This document shows, piece after piece, positions 8,656 through 17,068 of a stretch of DNA of 24,935 nt. The notes beneath the pieces were generated by a model. That model was not told the origin of the DNA. It saw only the letters and a program-made list of their open reading frames with translations, and ran no database searches. The stretch lies in assembly GCA_022496185.1 (NCBI GenBank), contig WTXG01000408.1, forward strand, positions 1-24,935, given 5' to 3'. How positions within the stretch are numbered: position 1 is the first letter of the stretch; each line of letters begins with the position of its first letter. The stretch comes from Multifurca ochricompacta (lineage: Eukaryota; Basidiomycota; Agaricomycetes; Russulales; Russulaceae). The translations under genes were made by a program, and so were the position numbers.

Positions 8656-10028
8656 ATGGCTCTCAATGGGGGTTCCCTAGAAGCGCGAACTAAAGAAGCG
8701 TAAATGCGTCTATGAGCTTTGCAGGGTAGAAGGAAAGGAGGGATGTACACATCTTGATCGTCGTCCTCATCTAGACCAGCCAGATCAGCCAACTGATCAT
8801 CAAGATGATCAGAACCCCAGTCCAGAGGATTATTGGGGTCCTCCTCCTCGTCTTCTGAATCGACGTCAATAGGTGAGGGGGATCTGGTTTTCTTGCGGGG
8901 CGGCTCATCTCCATCCTCTTCAAGGTCCTCCAGTTTGGTCTTACTGGACGATGCTCTTGAGAATTGGTCAGTGATGCGGGCCTCAAGCGGTTTAATGTTA
9001 CAAGAGGTCCCTGGCACACCTATATCGTCACACAGATCCAAGGCTTGGTTAAACGCTTGATAGCAGCCAGGGATCCGCTCCTTAGGTGTGGTACGCATCA
9101 TGATGTGAGGCCTTCCGTTCCTGTAATGAGATTTAAACGCAGGAGGTGAGGGAATGGATGGCGTGGTCATGAGATGAGGAGGAGGGAAGAATGCCTGATT
9201 GGCGATGTGAGAATGCTGCTGTCCCTTGGACTGCTGATTATCTCTGTACTTCTTCCCGGCACGGCGCCCGCGCTGGAATTTCTGATCCGACTGTTTCTCC
9301 GCTTGCTCCAGCTGCTTGCCACCGAAGTGTTTCTGCTGATTAAAGTGAGGGTCACCCCGCTTCCATTTGATTGCCGAGAGCTTATTAGCTGCATGAGGGT
9401 TCTTACCCCTGGATCGATCTTGCTCCCACTGAGCAAGCACGGCATCACGGATTACGGGAGATCTTCCGACAAGGATGGTGGGGATAAGGGCCTCCCATTT
9501 GGGAGGGAGCGTATGGAGCAGGAGCATGCCCTGCAAGACATCAGGGATGGTGACACTATTGGTCTCAAGGCGCTCAAAGGCGACCTCAAGGTGGTTAATC
9601 TGAGGCAAGGGGTGCTTGGCAGAGTCCAGGCGAAAGTTTAGGGCTTCTTTGAAGTCCCTAAAGATCACAGCGGGCCCCACTGAGCCATACTTGCTCTTTA
9701 GACCGATCCATATAAGAAAGGAAGAGCCAGTTGAGGTATGTTCGTGCTGGATCGCAGTGGACAGCCTCAAGATTATAGTGCCGATCACCTTGTTATCAGC
9801 GCGGTCCCATTCCTTCTGAAGTAATTTTTCATCTTCAGTAGGGTTCTGTTCATCCTTGGCATTAGGACAAGGGTCGGAGCCATTCGTGACCTCCCAAAGC
9901 CCACTAGACATAAGGAAAGCCCTCATCACATTGGCCCAAGCGGAATAGTTAGATCCGTCAAAGACGGGAACAGCAATTGTCAGTTGAGACGACATTGTTA
10001 AGATTTGAGTAAGTGTTTTTGGAAGCAT
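8640..10028 (-). CDS. gag: copia-1 Gag
   Basis: Intact 462-codon frame. Two starts are possible: ATG at 10026-10028, or eleven codons later (MSSQLTIAVPVF), which better resembles typical copia Gag starts. The N-terminal part has the copia Gag pattern (FDGSNYSAWANVMRAFLMSS, LWEV), followed by the LKSKYG, RLETNSVTIPDVLQGMLLL and LPPKWE segments of the Gag helical domain. The C-terminal third is basic and glutamine-rich, then has a PPRKKTRSPSP patch like a nuclear signal and a strongly acidic tail (about residues 385-435). No CCHC knuckle lies inside this frame; the Cys-rich segment is encoded in the following -1 frame. Assignment rests on the N-terminal pattern and on lying between the leader and the protease. 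Confidence 0.88.
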   Translation of the reverse strand: MLPKTLTQILTMSSQLTIAVPVFDGSNYSAWANVMRAFLMSSGLWEVTNGSDPCPNAKDEQNPTEDEKLLQKEWDRADNKVIGTIILRLSTAIQHEHTSTGSSFLIWIGLKSKYGSVGPAVIFRDFKEALNFRLDSAKHPLPQINHLEVAFERLETNSVTIPDVLQGMLLLHTLPPKWEALIPTILVGRSPVIRDAVLAQWEQDRSRGKNPHAANKLSAIKWKRGDPHFNQQKHFGGKQLEQAEKQSDQKFQRGRRAGKKYRDNQQSKGQQHSHIANQAFFPPPHLMTTPSIPSPPAFKSHYRNGRPHIMMRTTPKERIPGCYQAFNQALDLCDDIGVPGTSCNIKPLEARITDQFSRASSSKTKLEDLEEDGDEPPRKKTRSPSPIDVDSEDEEEDPNNPLDWGSDHLDDQLADLAGLDEDDDQDVYIPPFLLPCKAHRRIYASLVRASREPPLRAIVMQE

Positions 10029-10126
10029 GAGTAAATGGTTTCTGTAAAAGAAGCCATAGTCAGCATTGAATGCAACAAAAGATACTCAGAGCACAAAACA
10101 GAACTCAGGCTCTTAGAAACCATAGA

Positions 10127-10346
10127 TGCGGCCATAAAGGCGCAATGGTGAGCTTAGTAGTTTTTATGCAGCCTTAAAGGTGCATTAGCAGTGCAGCCAT
10201 AAAGGCGCATGAACGTTGCATTCACTGGTAGCATCTACTTTTGCAGCCGTATAGGCACAGACACTTATCGCAGCCATTGAAGGCACAGAAAATGTTTATT
10301 GTGGCCATTAAAGGCGCAGAGTGTGTATTGCAGCCATAAAGGCGCA
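10127..10346 (-). repeat. copia-1 leader: seven spaced hairpin-forming repeats
   Basis: Seven copies of an 18-base motif begin (plus-strand coordinates) at 10127, 10167, 10192, 10242, 10269, 10301 and 10329, spaced 25-50 bases. In the RNA sense the consensus is TGCGCCTTTATGGCTGCA, which can fold as TGC-GCC, a 5-6-base A/T-rich loop, GGC, a bulged base, GCA. The GCC/GGC stem is kept in six of seven copies while the loop varies. The array lies between the primer site and gag, where retroelement RNAs commonly carry packaging or dimerisation signals. Confidence 0.75.
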
Positions 10347-10355
10347 AGATGCCCA

Positions 10356-10370
10356 CCAGGGCCCATAACC
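10356..10370 (-). promoter_or_regulatory. copia-1 primer-binding site, half-tRNA type
   Basis: Minus strand GGTTATGGGCCCTGG. The Drosophila copia element is known to prime with a cleaved initiator tRNA-Met whose anticodon arm pairs with a GGTTATGGGCCC-type site, and this site has that core. The same core occurs just upstream of the copia-2 gag at 18814-18827. It also marks the inner edge of the 5' LTR. Confidence 0.7.
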
Positions 10371-10717
10371 TATAGAACAGGTATGGCGCAGCCTACACTA
10401 GATACTACATTACTGCTAGCTATCTCACCTTTGTTTTACTTTGAGACTTAGATGCAGTCGTTAATGCGATAGCAACTGCTTAATCTATAGCAGTTATACA
10501 GTAGTTTATATACAATTTAATGTACTATATCAGCTACTTAATTATATGAGTGTGTTATCTTGTTATTGATGTGATTTGATCACATGCCCGATCTTAGATG
10601 TATATTCTAAGTAATCTAGCTAATTATGAACGCGTTCTTACTTGCGTTATCTACACATGATCACAATCATGTCGTACCGCTATCCCGGAGCCTCTGTACC
10701 AGTATCTTGGTTCAACA
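10371..10717 (-). repeat. copia-1 5' LTR
   Basis: The outer edge at 10717 is fixed by the match of the first 64 bases (TGTTGAACC...) to the 3' LTR at 64-1. The inner edge is placed at the primer site and lacks a canonical CA, so it may be off by a few bases. On the minus strand TATATAAA lies at 10512-10505. The U3 segment at 10591-10637 resembles the tandem unit of the hAT elements at 14476-17515. Confidence 0.75.
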
Positions 10718-10974
10718 TTTGACATGTTCAGGAGGCCTGGGGGGACAAGGGGAGGCAGTTGGAGGGTGGGGGAGGGCACAGGGAGGGGGTGAAGCTCTGG
10801 GAGCTCAAGAGGAGGCAAAACCAACAAAGGGGGAGCTGGGGATGCTGTAGCAGCTGCCTCTACTAGGGCAGCAAAGTTAATGGTGTGCTGGGCACCAGGG
10901 AAATCATAGGGGGGGGAGGCTGCTTGGTCCAGAGATGGGGACAAGGGGGAGCTGTTCTGGGACACTAGGGCACT
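10718..10974 (-). pseudogene. Third LTR element: proline-rich start of a Gag-like frame
   Basis: Minus-strand frame directly after the LTR at 10975-11584, cut at 10717 by the copia-1 LTR. The visible product is Pro/Leu/Ala-rich (SPLSPSLDQAASPPYDF, ELPELHPLPVPSPTLQLPPL) with no recognisable domain. The frame begins at a GTG, with no ATG visible, so the start is either mutated or elsewhere. I infer a Gag N-terminus only from position. It runs straight into copia-1, which implies that copia-1 inserted into this element. Confidence 0.45.
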
Positions 10975-11584
10975 TGTCAGTCACTGTCTGCTGCAAAGGA
11001 GACTGTCCAAATGTTACAACTCACTGTCAACTGCCTGGACAGTGGGTTGTATGCAAAGGGGAAGGATTTGGAAGTGGGCAAAAGATGAGAGTGAGGGTGA
11101 AAGTGCAAAGACACAAAGCAAACAGCTCAAGGGCAAGGGGTGAGAAGCCTTCCACAAGGTGGGGCTAATCTCCTAGGTAATCAGGAACTGGATCACAAGT
11201 GGACAGTCTGGAGCTGTCCATTCTATTCCCAAAGGGTTTATATACATAATTACAACTGGGACTTTGGTCTGTGCACTACTTTAGGGGAGGTTAACTTTGC
11301 TTTAACTCCCTACTGATCCACCAATGAGAACAGCCCCACTTTTGGGCTTAGAAATCTGCAGTCCACAGTCCACAGTTTGTGGACTGCTGTTTAGGCATTG
11401 TGGGGTTCTGTTAGTACTCTTCCCACAGGTCTCCAATTTGGTGGGAGTCCAGCCCTGGTCTGGACCAGCCCTTCTCTGGTCTTAATCTAGGGTTATCTTT
11501 GTTTCTGAGGGTTCTGCAGGGTCTCTGGGAGCATCCAGAGATTTCTAGGGGGTCAGGAGGTCTCTAGGGTGTCAGTTCATGACA
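10975..11584 (-). repeat. Third LTR element: probable 5' LTR
   Basis: 610 bases bounded by TGTCA and TGACA. On the minus strand it starts TGTCATGAACTG and ends GTGACTGACA. TATATAAA lies at 11244-11237 (minus), about 340 bases into the LTR, a usual place for the promoter. No partner LTR is in the window, no TGG primer site is evident after it, and the flanking duplication cannot be tested, so this rests on termini and promoter alone. Confidence 0.55.
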
Positions 11585-11904
11585 GGTATGGGTTTTCACA
11601 GGTTGGGAGCTGTATACCTGTACCCATACCCAGCAAAACCTGTGGCACTTACCCACACAGGTATGAAAACCCTTGACAATCACTAGCTGTTGAAAGCTGT
11701 GGCCTGAGCCAGTGGCTTTGGCTTTTAGCTTCTCTGAGCCAGGCCAAAGCCCTTGCTAGGCCATCACAACAGCCTGGCTTGGCCCAGCTTCCAGCTTTGA
11801 GCTGGGCCAGGCACATCACTACCCTCTCAAGTCACATCCTTGAAGAGGGCTGAATAGACCTCCTAAGGACCTTTGATTGGTACAAGGAGAACAGACTTAG
11901 AGTC
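11585..11904. other. Non-coding stretch with hAT-like subterminal motifs
   Basis: No open frame of note. Two short inverted-repeat clusters are visible. One has GGTATGGGTTTTCACAGG facing CACAGGTATGAAAACCC (about 11585-11674). The other is rich in GGCCCAG / CTGGGCC motifs and AGCTGGGCCAGGC (about 11700-11815). Such dense short inverted motifs resemble subterminal regions of hAT transposons, but I find no convincing 8-bp duplication. Near 11888-11910 a short palindrome, GAACAGACTTAGAGTCTGTTC, precedes the next element. Confidence 0.35.
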
Positions 11905-11912
11905 TGTTCACT

Positions 11913-13045
11913 TAGTGTTTAAAAGTCTGGTCCATTGGACCAAAAAAAGACTGCAAACTGGACTGGACCAGACTGATGGCAACCAGACCACCAGTTGCAG
12001 TTGCCCCAATTTTTCACACATGCAGTCTGCAGTCCATCAACAATGATAGACTGCCTAAAAACCAGACTAGACCAGTCTTTTTGGTGCCTTAAATATAAGA
12101 TAAGATAGAGCATTCAAATATAGATAACTATCATTGAAACTGCACAGAATGCAGATAGTGATGGATGCATAAGGCTTAAGGCAATCAGAGACACTCAGAA
12201 TTGTGCATAGAGCAAGTATATTACTATTACTACTATCCTACAAAGTTTCAGATCAGATCATGCATCTGATCTGAAGTGAGACAAGAATCAGTTACAGTGA
12301 GTCAGTGACTCATAAATGTGATTCAATGATGCATCAGATTAAATTGCCTATATCTCCATGAATACCACTCATAATTACATAATTCCTTTTTTGGTATAAA
12401 GCTATTATGTACATCTGCTAGGCCTACACCAAACACCTGGCTCTGTTTGGCCTAGCTTTGTCATTAATTTACAAGTAACCAGAAAGTGCCAAACATTGAA
12501 TCACATTTTGGAGTCACTGTAACTGATTCTTGTCTCACTTCAGATCAGATGCATGATCTGATCTGAAACTTTGTAGGATAGTAGTAATAGTAATATACTT
12601 GCTCTATGCACAATTCTGAGTGTCTCTGATTGCCTTAAGCCTTATGCATCCATCACTATCTGCATTCTGTGCAGTTTTCAATGGTAGTTATCTATATTAG
12701 AATGCTCTGTCTTTATCTAATCTAATCTTTCCTTGTAATAAGTCCATGATATATGACCAATATTCCTACAGTTTAGTTTATGTGGTTAACTTTAGCACAT
12801 CTCTTGTCTTGAAAGTGTCTGGGAACTGACCTCTGACCAGTTTGGACTGGTTCAGACCAGTTCTGAACTGGTTGCATGAAAACCAGTTGCAACTGGTTGT
12901 TGGACTGAAACTGGACTGGTATGGACCAGTCCTAAGCAGTCCAGTCTGCAGTTGCAGTATATTTGAGTTACTATAGACCAGTTGCCAGTCCAGTCCACAT
13001 GAAATATATTGAAAAAACCAGACTGGACCAGACTTTTAAACACTA
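11913..13045. mobile_element. Non-autonomous palindromic hAT-type element
   Basis: 1133 bases with inverted termini TAGTGTTTAAAAGTCTGG at both ends. It is flanked by perfect 8-bp duplications TGTTCACT at 11905-11912 and 13046-13053, the duplication length of hAT transposons. Subterminal regions are packed with CTGGACC / GGTCCAG motifs, as in many hAT ends. Inner arms at 12111-12329 and 12493-12705 are long inverted repeats of each other around a 163-base spacer. The spacer holds a further hairpin (CCAAACA and TGTTTGG near 12431-12452). No transposase frame exists; it would depend on an autonomous hAT relative. Confidence 0.9.
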
Positions 13046-13053
13046 TGTTCACT

Positions 13054-14467
13054 GGATTGATAGTGGCTTAAATACAATGTAACTACTATGAAGTCATAGT
13101 CCAGATGTAATGTACTATGATATCATACTAAGGTCACAAGGTCTATGACATCAAGTATGAGATCATCAATCCACTGTCTCAGAAGTTGAATCCTAAGTCT
13201 AGACTATCAGTTATCAGATGGGCTGATCTGATAAAGTAAAATAAAATAATCAAAAGGATAACAAAGCAAAAAAAAAGAGGCAAAACATGAAGTCCACCAG
13301 CAAGAAAATGTCACAGATGTGGCCAGGGCAGCACCACCAGCAACAAGGCAGCCAGTGGGTTTGCAGCCTTGGGTGGTGGCAGCAGCCTGTGCAAAGGAAA
13401 GCGCCACCTGTTGTTGGGCCATTGTCTTCACAGTCATGATGTGGACCAGAAGCATAGGGGCGGCAGGTGCAGCAGGTGCAGAGGGAGCTGCGCAAGGGGC
13501 AGGGGCCAGGGAGGGAGTCAAATAGGACAGCTCACCTGATGTGTCTGTCCTCTTGTTCACTCATCCCAACCTCAACGCAGTGCATCGATGCCTCGAGACC
13601 AAGTTTGCTGTGTCCTGAGACATGGTGCCATGGCCCTGGTCCATTATGGCCTTCCAGGCAATAACGGCCATGGGGTCAGATGTGGGGGACAGGGCGCAAT
13701 TGGCCATGTCTTGGTCAGGTTGGGAAGATGTGACAATTCTGATTTGCGTTTGATGCCTGTTCCAATCTCTGCCTTCAAGTCATGTGACAGGAGCTGTGAC
13801 GATTTGGATGTGACGGTCTGTGACGTGTTTGTGACAAATTTCCGTTGGTAACACTTATGATCTGATCCCTTGACTGCACCATATGGTTTCTCTGCAGTGG
13901 GTGCAACCCCTCTCACTTTTGTTCTATCTCAGTTCAGGGAATAACCCCTGGCACATGTGGACACTTACTGGAACATTCTGATTAACTTACATTTACTGAT
14001 GTGCCTATCTCAAGATGTATTTAAACTGCTACATTACAGAGACAGACCTTAAGTCTGTTCTCTTATATTCAATACAGGTGATTAAGACCTCACTGAAACT
14101 TCTCTTGAACTCTCTAAGGTGCGACTTAAAGAGCCTTCATCCCAGAACCTCCAGACAGGGCTGATTGCCTCTGTATTCGACTTGTTGCTCGCACATGTGC
14201 CCCTCTTGAACACTCTGGGCACTTAAGGCTTTAACCTTGACTTGACCTTGACTTGGCTTGTTGATAGCCTGACTTGAACTTGAACATGTCTTGAATCTTG
14301 AGGACCTTTGACCTGAGACAATGACAGACACAGCAGGCACCTGGCTGTGACAGAAGAGGTTACCATCTCCACAGGTCAAAAGACTGGTCGAGTGTGAACA
14401 GGTGAGTGGCAGACTTGGGAGACTGAGCAGCTGCTGGCATGAGACAAGGGTTGTGATGGGTAAGGTT
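13054..14467. other. Gene-poor stretch with LTR-like promoter debris
   Basis: No frame I recognise. A minus-strand Ala/Pro-rich frame at about 13207-13560 has a short ATG-led alternative (MSEQEDRHIR) followed by a GTGAGC donor-like site, but nothing supports a real gene. Six TGTGAC motifs lie at 13729-13835. A plus-strand TATTTAAA at 14018-14025 followed by TTATATTCAATACA about 45 bases on resembles the promoter and R region of the gypsy LTRs here, so a decayed LTR is likely. Around 14230-14300 there is a loose CTTGAC/CTTGAAC repeat. Element boundaries could not be found. Confidence 0.35.
13729..13835 (+). repeat. TGTGAC motif array
   Basis: TGTGAC occurs at 13729, 13783, 13795, 13809, 13819 and 13830. 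The last five are 10-14 bases apart, close to one helical turn. It may be a protein-binding array in a promoter or LTR U3, but no gene is attached to it here. Confidence 0.5.
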
Positions 14468-14923
14468 GGTATGATTAGGGCCTAGCATGAGTGCACTCGT
14501 GAGTTACCCGGATCCGAACTTGTGGGTATTTAGATTAGATAATCCCATACTCAGATCTGCATGAGTATGTTCCCACGGATCACCTGGAGCTGCGAGTCCT
14601 ATACTCGCACGGATCCGAGTACTCATGGGTATACTCGTAGGTTTACTTGAAAGGTTTGAGGCAGCCAGAGATCTTCATCTTGCATACACAGAAAGAATAT
14701 ATATATTACTACAATCCCACGAAATTTCAAGTCAGATCATGCATCCAATCCAAAATAAAACAAGAATCAGTTACAATATCTATAGAAATGCGAAAAAACG
14801 CAAAAAAACGCAAAGTGTGCGGCACGCCGATCGGACCGTGCATTGCCTTCCTATCTAGGAAGGTAGGCTTAAGAATGCACGCGTCGGCACGCATTGGTAC
14901 AGAGATGCCGGGATCACGCCTAA

Positions 14924-15625
14924 TTGATAAGATCAAAAACACATTCACAATTAATTAGATACTTAGGATATACATCTAAGTGATAAGATCAAAAATGCAT
15001 TCACAATTAATTAGATACTTAGGATGTACATCTAAGTGATAAGATCAAAAATGCGTTCACAATTAATTAGATACTTAGGATGTACATCTAAGTGATAAGA
15101 TCAAAAATGCGTTCACAGTTAATTAGATACTTAGGATGTACATCTAAGTGATAAGATCAAAAATGCGTTCACAGTTAATTAGATACTTAGGATGTACATC
15201 TAAGTGATAAGATCAAAAATGCGTTCACAATTAATTAGATACTTGGGATGTACATCTAAGTGATAAGATCAAAAACGCGTTCACAGTTAATTAGATACTT
15301 AGGATATACATCTAATACAAGTGATAAGATCAAAAATGCGTTCACAATTAATTAGATACTTGGGATGTACATCTAAGTGATAAGATCAAAAATGCATTCA
15401 CAATTAATTAGATACTAAAGATATACATCTAAGATAATACAAGTGATAAGATCAAAACATGTTCACAATTAATTAGATACTAAAGATATACATCTAAGAT
15501 AATACAAGTGATAAGATCAAAACATGTTCACAATTAATTAGATACTAAAGATATACATCTAAGATAATACAAGTGATAAGATCAAAACGCATTCACAATT
15601 AATTAGATACAAGTGATAAAATCAA
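14924..15625 (+). repeat. ~56-base tandem array in hAT copy 1
   Basis: Twelve complete units and a partial thirteenth. The basic unit of 56 bases starts GTGATAAGATCAAAAATGCG and continues through TTAATTAGATACTTAGGATG. One unit near 15321 gains ATACAA, and the last three (about 15443, 15508, 15573) gain GATAATACAA, making 61- and 65-base versions. Units are contiguous, with no unique spacers, so this is a minisatellite and not a CRISPR array. Confidence 0.92.
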
Positions 15626-15671
15626 TTCTGCATAACCCTATATATAATATATTGTGTGTCTTTACTAGTGA

Positions 15672-15748
15672 GGCTGGGTGGCTTAGTGGTTAGAGCACCA
15701 GACTGAGCTTGTTCCCAGAGGTCTTAGGTTCAATCCATGTTTCAGCCA
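15672..15748 (+). ncRNA. tRNA-like sequence with Pol III boxes in hAT copy 1
   Basis: 77 bases able to form a 7-bp acceptor stem (GGCTGGG with TTCAGCC, two G-U pairs) and a 4-bp D stem (GCTT/GAGC). Box A is TGGCTTAGTGGTTAG (15679-15693) and box B is GGTTCAATCC (15727-15736; consensus GGTTCGANTCC with CG changed to CA). The anticodon and T stems pair poorly, so a working tRNA is unlikely. It is more likely a tRNA-derived Pol III promoter, as in SINE heads. It is identical base for base to the copy at 16261-16337. Confidence 0.6.
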
Positions 15749-15985
15749 TTTCTGTTCTAGGTTGACAAGCCTAGTAAAAAAATAATTTTATATAATAATA
15801 TTCCCACAAGTATTCTGCGAGTACCCGTGCAGGTACCTGGGGTGCCAAAATCAATACCTGGATCTGCATGAGTATTTTCCCATGGATCACCCGGATCTGT
15901 GAGTATCAATACCTGCAAGTTTTCCCACGGCTCTACTCAAAAAACTCGTGAGTTACCCAGACTCGTGCTATGCCCTAGGTATGAT

Positions 15986-16023
15986 GCCACTCACAAGTAT
16001 GTGTGAGTGGTGGATTTTGGTTT
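15986..16023. other. 38-base spacer between the two hAT copies
   Basis: Original target DNA left between the two duplications GGTATGAT and GCCATACT. It contains a 9-bp hairpin CCACTCACA / TGTGAGTGG (15987-15995 and 16002-16010). This locates the centre of the 3-kb inverted repeat. Confidence 0.8.
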
Positions 16024-16260
16024 GCCATACTTAGGGCATAGCACAAGTCCAGGTAACTCACGAGTTTTTTGAGTAGAGCCGTGGGAAAACTCGCAGGTAT
16101 TGATACTCGCGGATCCGGGTGATCCGTGGGAAAATACTCATGCGGATCCGGGTATTGATTTTGGCACCCCGGGTACCCGCACGGGTACTCGCAGAATACT
16201 TGTGGGAATATTATTATATAAAATTATTTTTTTACTAGGCTTGTCAACCTAGAACAGAAA

Positions 16261-16337
16261 TGGCTGAAACATGGATTGAACCTAAGACCTCTGGGAACAA
16301 GCTCAGTCTGGTGCTCTAACCACTAAGCCACCCAGCC
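16261..16337 (-). ncRNA. tRNA-like sequence in hAT copy 2
   Basis: Exact reverse complement of 15672-15748, with the same box A and box B. The lack of any difference here, while flanking hAT sequence differs at many sites, is either chance in 77 bases or constraint or conversion. Confidence 0.6.
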
Positions 16338-16384
16338 TCACTAGTAAAGACACACAATATATTATATATAGGGTTATGCAGAAT

Positions 16385-17068
16385 TGATTTTATCACTTGT
16401 ATCTAATTAATTGTGAACGTGTTTTGATCTTATCACTTGTATTATCTTAGATGTATATCTTTAGTATCTAATTAATTGTGAACGCATTTTTGATCTTATC
16501 ACTTAGATGTACATCCCAAGTATCTAATTAGTTGTGAACACATTTTTGATCTTATCACTCAGATGTACATTCCAAGTATCTAATTAGTTGTGAACGCATT
16601 TTTGATCTTATCACTTAGATGTACATCCCAAGTATCTAATTAATTGTGAACGCATTTTTGATCTTATCACTTGTATTAGATGTATATCCTAAGTATCTAA
16701 TTAACTGTGAACGCGTTTTTGATCTTATCACTTAGATGTACATCCCAAGTATCTAATTAATTGTGAACGCATTTTTGATCTTATCACTTAGATGTACATC
16801 CCAAGTATCTAATTAATTGTGAACGCATTTTTGATCTTATCACTTAGATGTACATCCTAAGTATCTAATTAACTGTGAACACATTTTTGATCTTATCACT
16901 TAGATGTACATCCTAAGTATCTAATTAATTGTGAACGTGTTTTTGATCTTATCACTTAGATGTACATCCTAAGTATCTAATTAATTGTGAACGCATTTTT
17001 GATCTTATCACTTAGATGTATATCCTAAGTATCTAATTAATTGTGAACGCGTTTTTGATCTTATCAAT
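16385..17068 (-). repeat. ~56-base tandem array in hAT copy 2
   Basis: Counterpart of 14924-15625, with about twelve units and a partial one. Only one long unit (with GATAATACAA) is present instead of three, so the arrays have expanded or shrunk separately since the copies diverged. Units start near 17057, 17001, 16945 and so on down the minus strand. Confidence 0.9.

Larger units (their letters stand above)
14476..15977 (+). mobile_element. Non-autonomous hAT-type element, copy 1
   Basis: 1502 bases flanked by a perfect 8-bp duplication GGTATGAT (14468-14475 and 15978-15985). Termini are TAGGGCCTAGCATGAG and, inverted, TAGGGCATAGCACGAG. Subterminal zones on both sides carry repeated (A/G)CTCG(T/C)G and CCCG(C/T)GGGTA-type motifs typical of hAT ends. 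Inside are a shared core (about 14701-14775), a ~56-base tandem array (14924-15625) and a tRNA-like sequence (15672-15748). There is no transposase frame. Frames of about 100 residues inside it are chance readings, mirrored in copy 2. Confidence 0.9.

Noticed and set aside
10127..10717. Placing the copia-1 LTR inner edge at 10127, with a primer site TGGTTTCTAAGAGCC
   Set aside because: The GGTTATGGGCCC half-tRNA site at 10370, shared with copia-2, gives a better edge, and the hairpin repeats then fall in the leader.
13207..13560. Ala/Pro/Cys-rich minus-strand frame as a host gene
   Set aside because: Composition is low-complexity, the ATG-led phase is only ten codons before a stop, and there is no recognisable domain or firm splice pair.
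14647..14958. Open frame of ~103 codons, repeated at 17033-17344 on the other strand
   Set aside because: Both are the same stretch of the two hAT copies, overlap frames in other phases, have low-complexity composition and no domain. Conservation is explained by the element being repeated.
14924..15625. Regular repeat array resembling CRISPR
   Set aside because: Units are contiguous with no unique spacers, vary in length by small insertions, lie inside a eukaryotic hAT-type element and recur inverted in its sister copy.
15672..15748. Functional tRNA gene
   Set aside because: Anticodon and T stems do not pair properly and box B carries a CG-to-CA change; kept only as a tRNA-like Pol III promoter.
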